A stretch of 64,000 bases of DNA from Panicum virgatum. Taxonomy: Eukaryota > Streptophyta > Magnoliopsida > Poales > Poaceae. Both the position numbers and the translations under genes were made by a program. The stretch covers positions 48,851,992 through 48,915,991 of the forward strand of contig NC_053142.1 of assembly GCF_016808335.1 (NCBI RefSeq), in the 5' to 3' direction. The notes below the pieces were generated by a model. It had not been told where the DNA came from. It did not search any database and worked only from the letters and a program-made list of their open reading frames with translations. The first letter of the stretch is position 1. Every line of letters starts with the position of its first letter. Of this stretch, positions 20,280 to 32,735 are shown one piece after another.

Positions 20280-23200
20280 ATGTCTGAACCAGCACGCCCA
20301 ATGTGAGTTCTCTTGCTCATTAGGTGAATAGGTGCCAAACTGCTAATCATGGAACCTGTTGTCTGGTCCTGTGGATTACTGCTGCGCACTGCATGGCTTG
20401 TTGGGTGTGTTCCAAGTACTTATTTTGTGAAATGAACTCAATTGTTGCAATTTAAGCAATTAAGCCATCGGCATAGTTGTTCCATAGTAATATAACTTGA
20501 AGGGCTGCCTGTTGTGTCATGCTGGGTTCTTTTATGTCAAGTGTCCAATGATGTCGCAGGGAAGGGGGAGGGGATATCAACACGCTCAAGGTACTTGTGG
20601 CGACTGACTGCCATCTAGGCTACATGGAGAAAGACGAGATACGCAGGTTCGATTCCTTTCAAGCATTTGAGGAGATTTGCTCATTGGCAGATCAAAATAA
20701 GGTTTGTAGGAATGATACTTCTGCTATTACCACTTGTTTTCCCGGCTCTTGTGAGCTCATGGATTGTTTATGTTTTATACGAAACTGAATTCCAGGTAGA
20801 TTTTATACTTCTTGGTGGTGATTTATTCCATGAGAACAAGCCGTCACGCTCAACCCTGGTGAAAACTATTGAGATCCTGCGGCGCTACTGCCTAAATGAC
20901 CAACCAGTGAAGTTCCAGGTTGTCAGTGACCAGACAGTTAACTTCCCAAACAGGTGAGCACATGAATGTTATTGCTTGATCAATACTTTGATAGTCAATT
21001 TATGTAAGTTCAAGACAACTTCACCACATAACTCTTATGGAGAAGTTGATCACCTTTCTTTTGAAAGATTTAGTTGATTATTTTTTTCCTGAGATTCATT
21101 TGTCTGATATATGATTTATGAGAACTTCTGGAAAGATGTGTAGATATGTATATGTGCTTATCTCATTTCGTTACAAGAAATTTTCTGCTGTATTTTCAGA
21201 TTTGGACAAGTAAATTATGAAGACCCAAATTTCAATGTTGGCCTGCCTGTTTTCACTATCCATGGAAATCACGATGACCCAGCTGGAGTGGTAAGGAGAT
21301 TGTTTTGTACCCTCTATATGGACATTGTTTTGTACCCTCTAAACTTTGTGTATTTTTACTGAAATTATGTGTATGATGGGATGTCAGCTTTCTTTGAAAC
21401 ATTTTTGCTTCTTGTTGTAGGACAATCTCTCAGCCATCGATATTCTTTCGGCTTGCAATCTTGTAAATTATTTTGGAAAGATGGACCTTGGTGGCTCTGG
21501 CGTTGGCCAAGTAGCAGTTTATCCCGTACTCATAAAAAAGGTGCACTACTTCAGCTCCATGGAATGACTTATGTTCAACATGCTAACTTCATTGCTTTCT
21601 ATTATTTCAGGGCATAACTTCAGTTGCACTTTATGGTCTTGGCAACATTAGGGATGAACGACTAAATAGAATGTTTCAGGTGCCTTTCCATCATTTTCTT
21701 GTGACCTTGAAATATATTTTTGTCAGTTGAACAAGAGCACTTTTTTGATATTGCAAACACTTATATGCTGCCATTTTCTTATTATTTTTATCATGTTTTG
21801 TTTTTGAATACTTCAGACACCTCATTCAGTACAGTGGATGCGGCCTGGAACTCAAGATGGAGATTCAGTGTCTGACTGGTTCAATATATTGGTTCTTCAT
21901 CAGAACAGGTGTGCATAGCAAGTTAAAACAACAAATGATTTATTTTGTTCATTTGGTCCTACATCCTGCTTACTGAAAATCAAATGTACACCAAAACTCG
22001 CATAGGATAAAGACAAACCCTAAAAGTGCCATCAACGAGCATTTCTTACCACGATTTATGGACTTTGTTGTGAGGGGCCATGAGCATGAATGCCTTGTTG
22101 ATCCTCAGGTAACAGCTTGGGGATTTCGGTTTTTACATTTCATGATTTAAGGGCACTTGCCTTCTAATAAACTATTTAGAGGAGGTCCCTGGGATGGGTT
22201 TCCACATCACTCAACCAGGCTCATCAGTTGCGACCTCCCTGATAGATGGTGAAGCAAAACCAAAGCATGTTCTTCTGTTAGAAATCAAGGTCTTCTTTCA
22301 AAACAGAACTCTCTTATTCATGTTGAATGTGTTGTTTGTAGTTTTTCATTCCTTTTATGTTTCGTAAATAGGGAAATCAGTATAGGCTCATATTGTTTTG
22401 TAGGTTGATTACTCTGGGTTTTCAACAATAAACCCACAACGCTTTGGCCAGAAATTTGTAGGAAAGGTACCTAAATCACTAATTTGGTATTACTGAAGTG
22501 TCCTATCTCAATCTTACTTGGTTGAACTTGTTTGATGATTTTGCAAGGTGGCGAACCCTCAAGATATTCTCATTTTTTTCAAAATCTGCAAAGAAGTGTC
22601 AAACTGCAGGAGGTATGTCTTTATATTTTGAGAGAAACAGTGCATCTGATATCTATATATTGAGAAAAAAGGCTACAAATGATCCGATTATTTTCTTAAT
22701 GATTTCTTTTTTAATTATGTCTATCTTCTAGACCATATTGATGATTCAGAGAAACTTCGTCCCGAGGAACTAAACCAACAAACTATTGAAGCCTTGGTTG
22801 CGGAGAGCAATTTGGTACTTATGATACTGCACATACTTCTTTGGCTCTCTTTGAGGATGGAATAAATGTTGGCATCAATTTTATGCTTACTGATCCCTCT
22901 AATTGTGCAAACTAAAAGAAAACATCTAATCTTCTTAATAATCCCCACACGAATTAGGTGTAAAAATGTTTTCTGTTAGTGCAGCATATCAATTTGCTTT
23001 CATCTGAAATATAATTTTACTGCCTGGAAAAATGCTTCTGGCTAGGGCTAGGAGCCGCGCGGGTAGGCATGAATAAACCACCAGTCATTATTTTGATGAA
23101 AGACATGTCTGTTCAGGTCCTCTCCCAATGTATGACATATTCTGGGTTACTGGGTGCATGCCTCATTCATGATGTGCTGTAAAAAGTATTTCATTTTATG

Positions 23201-24863
23201 TAGTTTGCATTTTTTTTGTGAATCCATTGGCTGATTTTCACCTTCTCTTTGTTTTCTGCAGTCATTATATGTACTTAAAATATAAGCTTTATAATGGCAC
23301 ACATTTCTCTTTTTTCAGAAAATGGAGATTCTTCCGGTGGATGACTTGGACATTGCTTTGCATGATTTTGTGAATAAGGATGACAAGATGGCATTTTATT
23401 CATGTTTGCAGCGAAATCTTGAGGAAACCAGGGTATAATTCCCTAGGATTGTGAGCTGTTAGCTTTTTGTTCTGGATGCCAGAGAAGAATCATGCATCTA
23501 ATCTACAAATCTTGATAACAAATTTTGCAGAATAAATTGAGTTCTGAAGCAGATCAATCTAAAATTGAGGTAGAAGATATAATAGTCAAAATTAGTGAGT
23601 GCATGCAGGTATTTAAACTTTCTACAGTTGAAATATAGTTATCCAATAATGTTCTGGCTCAAAAGGGTTAACAAGTCCCAATCTAAAATCTAGAACCGTG
23701 TAAAGGAAAGGTCCCTTCGCTCTAAGGAAAGCGCACGGTTCACATCAAGCTCTCAAAACTTGGTCAGTTGGTTGTTATTGTCTTTGAGCATTAAAATTTC
23801 TTTTTCTTTATGTAATATTTTCTTTCCTAGAAAGCTTATAATGCTTATGATATTCATCTAGGATACTGGAGGCAAATCTGGTGCAGCTCAAAGCAGCCTG
23901 AACTCCTTCAGTGATGATGAAGACACCAGGGAGATGCTCCTTGGTGCCAGATCAACTGATGTTGGAAGAAAATCATCTGGATTTACTAGACCTTCGAAAG
24001 ATAGTACTGATGTTGCTAAACTTGGGTCTCCCAAAAGGGGCAGGGGAAGAGGCACCAGCTCAATGAAGCAGACCACTCTTAGTTTCAGTCAGCCGAGGTT
24101 GGTTATTCTAACCATTAGTTGGGTTATCATCTTTCTTTCCAGCTTTGAACTTCTGAAATTCAATAGAATTTTGTGTTACTATGGAGAATGTAGTTATTCA
24201 GCAATGACCAAATAGAATAGCCATCCCAAGCCTAATTTTGCAGGTGCCCTGATTTTCAGGCTGCAGCCAAGCTAGAATGCTACTTCATTGCTAAATTTAC
24301 TAACATAGCATCCATTTGCAGGTCAAGTGCCGTTATCCGCAGTGAGGAGGTGGCATCTTCCTCAGAGGAAGAAGCAGATGCAAATGAAGTGGTTGAAAAT
24401 TCAGTATGTCTATTTACTCATTGTTTGTAGGTGCAGGTGCATGTAGATATTTTGGACTGCCTTATTTTCCTGCCAAATGATCTCGTTACCTGTTTTTATT
24501 CTCTAATGCTCACAGGAAGAGGAGAGTGCGCAACAAGTTGGGCGTAAAAGAGCGGCTCCTAGAGGTAGAGGCAGAGGTCGAGGTTCTACTGCGAAGAGGG
24601 GGAGAAAAACAGATATTGCTTCCATCCAAAGTATGATGAGCAAAGATGATGATGATTCAGAAGATGAGCCGCCCAAGAAAGCTCATCCTCGGGTGAGTGA
24701 ACACCTCAGTATTCTCAGTTCGCATACTGTAGCTATCTCCACTGCCATGCAAATTTTTTTGCATTTTAAAGAAAACATATTGCGTGAAATGAGTTGATTT
24801 ATTGAAAAAAAAAATATTGTTTTGCAGCCCGCCAGGAACTATGGAGCTGTCAAGAGGAGATGA
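20280..24863 (+). CDS. MRE11: MRE11 double-strand-break repair nuclease, apparently damaged copy
   Basis: Eighteen coding exons with consistent GT-AG sites: 20280-20302, 20560-20701, 20796-20953, 21200-21290, 21421-21540, 21611-21679, 21817-21908, 22006-22108, 22182-22289, 22404-22466, 22548-22612, 22732-22814, 23319-23432, 23531-23608, 23862-24097, 24322-24403, 24516-24692, 24828-24863. The phosphodiesterase motifs are present: [31 protein letters not shown] and VRGHEHEC. The C-terminus has the GAR-like RGRGRGRGS stretch and ends GAVKRR. Two defects appear. Between exons at 22289 and 22404, about 65 residues that plant MRE11 normally has are missing. Exon 22548-22612 has one extra T in a T7 run, so the literal frame stops after about 347 residues. 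With that T removed all phases close at 612 residues, against about 700 in the family. MRE11 acts with RAD50 and NBS1. Confidence 0.85.
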
Positions 24864-25479
24864 TCTTTAGGAAGTTCTTGGCTCCGTGCCCTTGAGAATA
24901 TAGGCTAGCGGTTTGTGAGTTTTCTTAGAAGAGCCGGCTAGCTTGCATCAACATGGACGATGGTTTGTTTTGCCGGTGAACTAACTGTACCTTGTCACAC
25001 TCGAGCGTACGGAATTATACATGCTTGTAGATGCTAAATCCACATGTCACGCATGAATTTTGACCAGGGATGTAGATGTTGAGGGTGTTCGTCAAAGCTT
25101 GCCTGCGCGTATGTATTGGGTGCATATTTTTGTACGAAGTTCTCGATCGACTGCATGGCACTCAAAACTTGCACAAAACACCATGAGAAGCATTCATGTG
25201 TAGCTATGTACATAACCATCTCTTAGACTTCAGAAGGACAGGAAATGGATCGAGCATCCACAGACATGAAAATCCTCAACAAGATAATCCAACGAACTGC
25301 TAAATCTTAAATGTGTGATAATCCAACGAACTGCTAAATCTTAAATGTGTAGCTATTGTACATAATGGCAGCAAAAAGGTTCCCTTGAACCTGAAAAGGA
25401 TGAAATCAGACATATCCCTGTGATTTATGCATCTCGTGCTTTCTTTGCAAAACAAGTAATAGCTGCCATCAAGCTAATT
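24864..25479. other. Between MRE11 and the hnRNP U-like gene (convergent 3' ends)
   Basis: Holds both 3' UTRs. A 34-bp unit is perfectly duplicated in tandem at 25283-25316 and 25317-25350. No coding frame seen. Confidence 0.6.
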
Positions 25480-28400
25480 CTAACTCCGCCATTGATTCAT
25501 GTGGTTTGGGGCGGAACAGTGAGGAAGCCAGGGAGTCGGAGGTGTTGCTGGAGCAGCACACGGCGGGTAGTGCACATCTGCCATTAGTTGAAGAAACCAT
25601 TAGAACATTGCTTCTATGTTTGACAGCATATTATGGAAAATCAATATAAGATCAGGGTGTACCAATGATTGTTAAATTCAGGCAAGAAGATGTGACAAGG
25701 AAACTGAATGACAAGTGAGCTAAACAGAAGACTCTATCAAGATGACTACTAATTTGCTAATGGAATGATAACTGTTGGTCTAAAAACGTCAATGGTTTTC
25801 AAGCATGAGTGATTAACCTAGAAATATACCATTATAATTATAGGTAGATTATGAACTGGACTAACAAGACCGCATGGTGTTCACTTACCAGACTGTTGTC
25901 CATAGGGCCTGTAGCTGTCAGAACTCCATGAGGAAGAACTACCTTGATTTGGCACCCACTGAGCAACTGGTTGTGAACTATATGCTGGAAGATTTGGTGG
26001 TGGCACCTGATGTGGCCTCCCAATCAGATTTGCAGCTGCATAGCCAGGGACCCCATAGGCTTTGGCTGACCCAGGTGCCTGGTAGAGGTTCCTATTAGTC
26101 ATTGGACCCTGAATGCATTGGTGCATCTCAGGGTTATAAGGATTAGGATTGTATGGGCTCGGGTTCCTATGGGATCCATATGTACTCTGTCCATAACCAG
26201 GAAGTGGGGTACTTTGGTAGCTTCCATGTAACTGATACTGGTTTGGGTTATTCGGATAGCTTGAGGGCATCCGATATTGGTTCGGATCACTTGGGTAGCC
26301 TGAATGAAATTCATGTTGGTTTCCTGTTGGACTCTGAAACCTCTGAACACTAGACAGTGCCTGTTGCTGTGTTGTAATACCCACAGTATGCACACCTGTG
26401 CTGAAAGTAGCAGCACTTCCAGGTACCGTGCCACTATAACTTCCATATGAATTGGCCATTGGAGGGTGAATGTTTGCCATGGATGACCTTGGCCTAGTAT
26501 CAACTGGAGCAGCAGTCACTGCATACGTCGAGCTAGCCTGTAAGCACGCAGAACATCAGAACACTAGTGTGTTATTTTGCATGCTGACACTGATCTTATC
26601 CATGATGACACAAAACAAAAAAGGAACTATCTCAAAATAACAATAAAGGAACCATACATTTTGGTTACTGGAATTGCCATAGCTTTGGGTCCCGGTTTTT
26701 GGCAGCAGTCGTTGCATCTCAAGTAGGTTTCTCTGGGCCTCATCCCTAGAAAGCTCTGTAAAAATTACCTGAAAAAATTTTAAAAGCACAGTGAACTAAG
26801 CAAGCATTTGAGAGTAGTCAGAAGATGAAGTATGATAATACCAAATTTTGAGTATACCTTGTTAAAAGGCTCCTTCGAATCAGGCATATCCCTTGAGAGC
26901 GGCAAGACAAAATTGGCTGAAACGGGAATGTACGGTAACTTTAAGTGATCGATGTAGAGACACAAAAAAGTGAAACTGGACAGCAAACATGTTATTTGAG
27001 AGTAAAATGAAGATGTGCATATGTCCAGGTACCTGTCATTTCGTTAACTGCTTCAGCTGGCACTTCCTTTCCCATCTCATCGAATCGCTTTGCTGCCCTG
27101 GATTTCAGTTCACTTGGCGGTGGGAATACGACCACAGCAGTCTGTTGCATACAAGAGAATGTAGCATTACACATTATATCAATATCAACCAATCCAGTGC
27201 CAAGACTTGCTAATCCAACCACCATACAGAAAATGCAGTATTTTTTACTCTTTTGCATCTTACCTTATGGTAGTTGGCAAATGGCCTCAGCTTGCGAATA
27301 CGAGCATTCTTGTAAACATTTGTTTGATCAATGATAAAGTTGCGACGGGTGTTTGCAGCCCTGGTCAGCAATTTGTTGAAAATCCATGTAGCGCAGTCCA
27401 TCAACCGATCAAAACGCTCACCATAGTTATTCTTACGCAACAATCCTGGCACCTGCAATGATCAAGGCTGTCACAAACTGAAGAGGCAGCACAAGTAAAA
27501 TAACGCCATACTATTGCCGCGAGAAGGAAAACCAACCTTCATTTGCTCCAATGCAAGGTTAGTCCCGAGAAGGATAAAACGTTTCTCCGGATGCTCCTTG
27601 ACCCACTTCTCTGCCCATGTCGACTTGCCTGAAGCCGGGAGACCAACCATCATCATGACCTCACATTCACTCTGTTCAAACAGAGGTCCAAATACAGCAT
27701 TCCCATCAGCAAAAGCCGAGGCCCAGGGCTCATAACCATCAACTGGCTCCAGCCCATCCTCCCTGCTAAATTGCATCTCCACGACAACATTCTTCAGCAG
27801 GACATGGGGAAAGAGCGCTGATTCCCATTGCATCGGCCTCACAGCTGCGTCAACCAAGCCAAGCCCCTTCTCACCGGCATCGAAATGCTTCGCGATACCA
27901 AGCCACTGGCCGTTCCTCGCGAACCCGATCGACGCCATGGGCTTCGAATCGAGGTCCACGGCGCAGACGACCGTGTCCCCGACCCCGAACCTGACGCCGT
28001 AGTTGGCGAACCTCCGCTGGTGGGAAAACTTCCCCGTGCCCCCGAACCCGAAGCTGTGGTCGGACTCCCCGAGCGCCCCCACGGGATCGTCGCCCCTGGA
28101 GACGCCAATGCGGCAGAGGTGGCGCTCCTCGGGGGCCGTGAGGTCCATCTCCACGGGCTGCTCGGCGACGATTCTGCACCCGAAGCAGTACCTCCCGCCG
28201 CCCCTGGCGCCCACCGTCGCGCGCGCGCCCGACCAGCAGTAGGCGAACCCGCCCTCGTGCAGCGCGCTCCCCTTGAGGCCGCCCCCGCCGACATCGAAGT
28301 CTGGATGGACGAACGCCCCCGCCAACGGTTAGGGGCGCGATTAACGAAAGCGAAAGTGCAGAGGAAGACGGGTTGTCAGGTAAGTGTGTGTGTGTGCGTA

Positions 28401-28537
28401 CCGAGATCGCAGTCCGCCGGGTTGAGCTCCACGCGCGGCGGAGGCGGAGGCGGCTGCGCGGCGTCCTTCTCCGCTTCGGGGTCGCGCCGGGAACGCTTCG
28501 GCGGTGGCTGCGCGGCCTCGTCGTCCGGCGACGCCAT
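25480..28537 (-). CDS. hnRNP U-like protein with SPRY domain and P-loop kinase-like domain
   Basis: Eight coding exons on the minus strand: 28402-28537, 27537-28300, 27264-27452, 27033-27141, 26858-26916, 26658-26768, 25889-26537, 25480-25577. Phases agree and give 704 residues. The N-terminus (MASPDDEAAQPPPKRSRRD) is basic and proline-rich. A SPRY domain follows (GFAYCWSGARATVG, HSFGFGGTGKFSHQ, FGVGDTVVCAVDLDS). Next is a nucleotide-binding segment with Walker A GLPASGKSTW and a distal NFIIDQTNVYK, as in hnRNP U family members. The last 250 residues are Tyr/Gln/Pro/Asn-rich repeats (SYPNNPNQYQLHGSY type), a probable disordered RNA-binding or condensate-forming tail. A nuclear RNA-binding role is from family knowledge. 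Confidence 0.9.
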
Positions 28538-29918
28538 TGGGTTAGGGCCGGGGCTCTCGCGGTCGGGTTTACGAGGGCAGAGGTGGCTCGAGCGACCGCG
28601 AGTCCGCTAGACCGCAACCGACGTGGCAGGACCGCAGGAGAGAGGAGTCGTCGTCGAGTCGGTACGGCGGCGACTGAGGAGATGTTGCGTTGGGCTGCGA
28701 TACGGGCTCACAGTTGGGCCGGCCTTATTCCCGTCGGTACTTTTTTCTTTTTGTGTCCTTTCAAAAAAAAGTTTCTTTTTGTTTGCTGTTAATTACCAAG
28801 ATTAATATGATTATATAAATTAATTATACCAAGTATTAAATATATATATGTTAAATCTAAATTCATACACAAGTAAAATTGACGAAGGTAAAAGTGGTTT
28901 TTTTTTAATTTCAGATCTTATGATGGAGCAGCTTGGTATACAGGTTTCTTTGGGACCAATTGTTTGGTCAGCTTTTGGATGTCCATGATAACATGCCTAT
29001 TAAAGGGAACGTTCCTAGAAATTTTTGTTATGTTTTTTCCCTCGATTTTTCTTCCGATAACATTGTTGAAATCTCTTTTCAAAGGCAAAGGAATATAAGG
29101 TTAGATAATGTGGTGAATGCTTTCGAAATCTTGGCTTGTGTAGTTGTGTTAGACATAGTTTGTAATAAATTAGCATCTTCGTTATTTCTGTACTTTTTTG
29201 CTTCGGTTTGTAAGCTAGATTTGTAACCCGTTTCCATTTCTTATCCTCCATCTCTTGGCTGGAAAACAATTGAGGGCGCATCAACAGGTTAAACCGGCTC
29301 CAGGTTTTACCCTACAAATTTGGTAATTTCTCTACTCCTACTTGACACCCCAAATGGTTCAGAACTATATAGGCACAGGACAGTCAGCGTGATCATTTTT
29401 AGATCTTGTTTGGTTCACACTTGGATTTCTAGTGCACATAAGTCGAGAAACGAATCTCGCATACATAAAGTGCCAAATAAAATTTATTTGTAATTTTTTT
29501 CAAAAATATATATAATTTTTTGCGACATATCGAACGACGGATGCTATCTGCCGCCTACTGAAATAACTCTGCTTCGCTCGCACGTCGCGGACAGCAGCAT
29601 CGACGAAGCGGGGAGCCAGGAAAAGGCAGCCGCGGTGACTTGTCCCCCCTGGATCTGAACGGCGTCTGAGCCAGGCGGGCGGGCAGCCAGATCAAGTCGC
29701 AGAGCAGTCAAGCAAGGCACGTCGACGCTGCCCGGCCGCGCCGCGCGCCGCGAGATCTGAAGGCGCGGCACCGAGGGAAATCGAGCAGCTCGCGCGCGCG
29801 CGCGAGCGGCAGTTAGCGGCGCGTCTCGGATCTCGGCGCGGCGCCTCCCGCCCCGGCCAGTGCGGCGAGAGCAGCGGGGGCACGGGCGCGGGCTCGGGGC
29901 CGCCCCCCGCGCGATCCG
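28538..29918. other. Divergent intergenic region between the hnRNP U-like and GAUT genes
   Basis: Upstream sequences of both genes. The middle (28760-29520) is A/T-rich with no supported frame. The last 350 bases are a GC-rich GAUT 5' UTR/promoter with runs of CGCGCG. Confidence 0.5.
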
Positions 29919-31788
29919 ATGAGGCGGCGGCCGTTCCTGGACCAGCGGCGGCCGTCGTTCAAGCGCCGGTGGCAGCAGCGACCGTGGTGGGTGCGCCTCG
30001 CGCTCTCCCTCCTCTTCGCCCTCGCCTGCGTCCTCCTCCTCACCGTCATCCTCGGCTCCCCCGACCCCGGCGCCTCGCCGTCCACCTCCACCGCCTCCTC
30101 CGGAACCGAGGCCACCTCCTCCCCTCTCCTCCGTCAGGTAACCACGTCGCATTTACCGCATTTCAGGGATCGTTTCGTCATCCGAGTATTTGACCACGAG
30201 CAAGCCAATCTTAGTTAGTAGGCATTACACCTGCTGAATCCGCTAGCTGTCTTAGTGTCTAGTGTTGTTAGCTTTCGCTGAAAGATAATGAGTGCGCTAG
30301 CGAGTAGCATCTGAACGTTTTCAAACCTCTCCTGTGCAGAGATCTTACCTGGAAGGCATCACGGATGCGCTCAACATGACTGACGAAATGCTGAGCGCTC
30401 GCTCGTTCTCCAGGCAGCTCATGGACCAGATTTATCTAGCCAAATCTTATGTCGTTGTCGCGAAGGAGGCCAATAACTTGCAGTTTGCAGCGGAGCTTAG
30501 TGCCCAGGTGCGGCAGGCGCAGAGCATCCTCGTGCACGCTGCAGCCCACGGGGGCACGGTGCTGGAGCAGGAAGCAGAGAAGGCGATCAGGGATATGTCT
30601 GTGCTGCTCTTCCAGGCGCAGCAGCTGCGGTATGACAGCGGCATCACAATCATGAAGTTGAAGGGACAGATTCAGTCTCTAGAGGAGAAGTCGAAAGCTG
30701 AGGCAGAGAAGAGCACAAAGTACGGGCAGATTGCTGCTGAGGAGCTTCCTAAGGGGCTCTACTGCCTTGGTGTCCGGTTAACCATGGAATGGTTCAAGAA
30801 TTCTGAGCTTCAGAGGAAGTTTTCTGATAGGAGCCCAGTAGTGCAGAACAACCTAAGGGATAACAGCCTCTATCATTTTTGTGTTTTCTCAGACAACATC
30901 CTTGCTGTTTCAGTTGTTGTCAATTCTACAGCTACAAACTCAAAGCACCCTGAAAAGATTGTCTTTCACTTAGTTACCGATGAGTTGAACTATGCTCCAA
31001 TGAGGGCATGGTTTGCCATGAGTGACTACAGAGGGGTCACTGTGGAGATACAAAAGGTGGAGGACTTTACTTGGCTAAATGCATCATATGTTCCTGTTCT
31101 TAAACAGCTGCAGAACACTGCTACTCAGAAGTTCTACTTCTCTGGCAGTGGTAACCGCGGAACACCGATTAAATTCAGGAACCCAAAGTACCTGTCCATG
31201 CTTAACCACTTGAGGTTTTACATTCCAGAAATATATCCTGAATTGCAGAAGGTGGTATTTCTTGATGATGATATTGTTGTTCAGAAGGACTTATCCGAAC
31301 TGTTTACTATCAACCTCAATGGTAATGTGATGGGTGCTGTAGAAACTTGCATGGAGACATTCCACAGGTTTCATAAGTATCTTAACCATTCCCATCCTCT
31401 AATCCGTGCTCATTTTGACCCTGATGCTTGTGGCTGGGCATTTGGTATGAATGTGCTCGATCTTGTCGAATGGAGGAACAAGAATGTGACAGGTATATAT
31501 CATTATTGGCAGGAGCGCAATGCTGATCATACCCTATGGAAGCTTGGGTCTTTACCGCCTGGGCTTCTTGCTTTCTATGGTTTGGTTGAAGCACTGGATC
31601 CCAAATGGCATGTCTTGGGACTTGGCTACACTACTGTGGATCCTGCTACTATCAAGGAAGGGGCAGTGCTGCATTACAATGGAAATATGAAGCCATGGCT
31701 CAAAATTGGAATGGAGAAGTACAAGAGCTTTTGGGATAACTATGTGGACTATTCACACCCTTTGATTCAGCAGTGCTTCATGCGTTGA
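29919..31788 (+). CDS. Galacturonosyltransferase-like GT8 enzyme, GAUT10/11 type
   Basis: Two exons (29919-30137 and 30340-31788, phase 0) give 555 residues. It is a type II Golgi protein: basic start MRRRPFLDQRRPSFKRRW, then one membrane helix (WWVRLALSLLFALACVLLLT). A stem region leads to the GT8 catalytic domain with CVFSDNILA, IKFRNPKYLSMLNHLRFYIP and the metal-binding VVFLDDDIVVQKDL (DxD). Further motifs are FDPDACGWAFGMNVLDL, LPPGLLAFYG and VLHYNGNMKPWLKIG. The short stem and domain order match the Arabidopsis GAUT10/GAUT11 clade rather than the long-stem GAUT1 group. Members transfer galacturonic acid during pectin synthesis; activity of this one is inferred. Confidence 0.92.
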
Positions 31789-32735
31789 TTACTGTGTATC
31801 AACATTAGAAATTTTTGTAAGCACCCTAGTAGAAATGTTCCAAGTGCATGCTGCAACTGCCACACGTAAACATTGTACTTAGACCAGTTGGCTTCGCTTT
31901 CAAGTTATAATCTTAATCTCTGACGAAACATCAGTGGCTGTTTATAGCATCTGTAGTTGATGAAGTACAACAATCACATATACCTTCAGTCACAGGTCAA
32001 CAGCACAAGAGCTAAGATTGCAATGCAGTAGGCTACTAGGCTGCCACTTGAACCACATCCACTACTATTGTAACTGCAACCGTCAATGTAATTTTTTATT
32101 TTTTATTTTTTGGGTGAGACAGAAGCACAGAATGGAAATGATGTAGAATTGATTCAAAATTCTTTGAAGTGTTACAAGTTTCGAGTTACATATCCATAAT
32201 TACTGGATGTTAAGACAGCAAAGCTTTTCCTGTTTATTTATACATCTTGAGAAGTAAAGTTGCCATATCTCATTTGCACCTCTACTTGAATTTATTTTGT
32301 CCTTCTTGCAATCTTGCTGCTCAATGTTGTCACATCTTGTGTGAGGGATAGTAAAGTTTATTTACAAGTCCATGTAGTGTGGGAAAAGGTGTATCCATTT
32401 TATGCAGAGAGAATATCTTCATCACTTGTGGTTGAACTTCTTACAGAGGCTACAATTCAGGCAAGTGTTTACATAAAAATAAAGTGTAAATACAGTAAAC
32501 AGTAAATTATCAAGTCCACAGAAGGAATCCATTTAAAGTATGAAAATAACTGTTATTTTTGCTGCCATCAGCTACAAATGACAACTGGTATTCTCTTTCT
32601 TCTCTACTTCACTTCAGCGATATTTGAGTGTACGAATGTGGTCTTGATTTTTGTCTCTTCTAGAACGCTTTTATGAAATTTGTATTTCTACTACTTCATC
32701 CATCATTGTGCTGCAAAGCTTTTCCAATCCAAATT
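31789..32735. other. Convergent 3' flanks, no gene seen
   Basis: 3' UTR of the GAUT gene on the left and of the minus-strand acidic gene on the right. A short T-rich tract (ATTTTTTATTTTTTATTTTT) near 32090 is the only notable structure. Confidence 0.5.

Noticed and set aside
23680..23760. Hairpin GAACCGTG...CACGGTTC in an MRE11 intron as a possible structured RNA.
   Set aside because: Only eight outer pairs, no snoRNA or miRNA-like features.
28301..28325. Alternative acceptor for hnRNP U-like exon 2 giving GAFVHP at its start, which would imply a mutated AG (reads GG).
   Set aside because: The downstream acceptor ATCCAG|ACTTCG at 28301/28300 is canonical, keeps phase and joins NPADCDL to DFDV, the junction I expect in plant homologues.
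27471..28792. Long frames overlapping the hnRNP U-like first exons in other phases.
   Set aside because: Low-complexity Arg/Pro/Ala translations caused by GC-rich coding DNA on the opposite frame.
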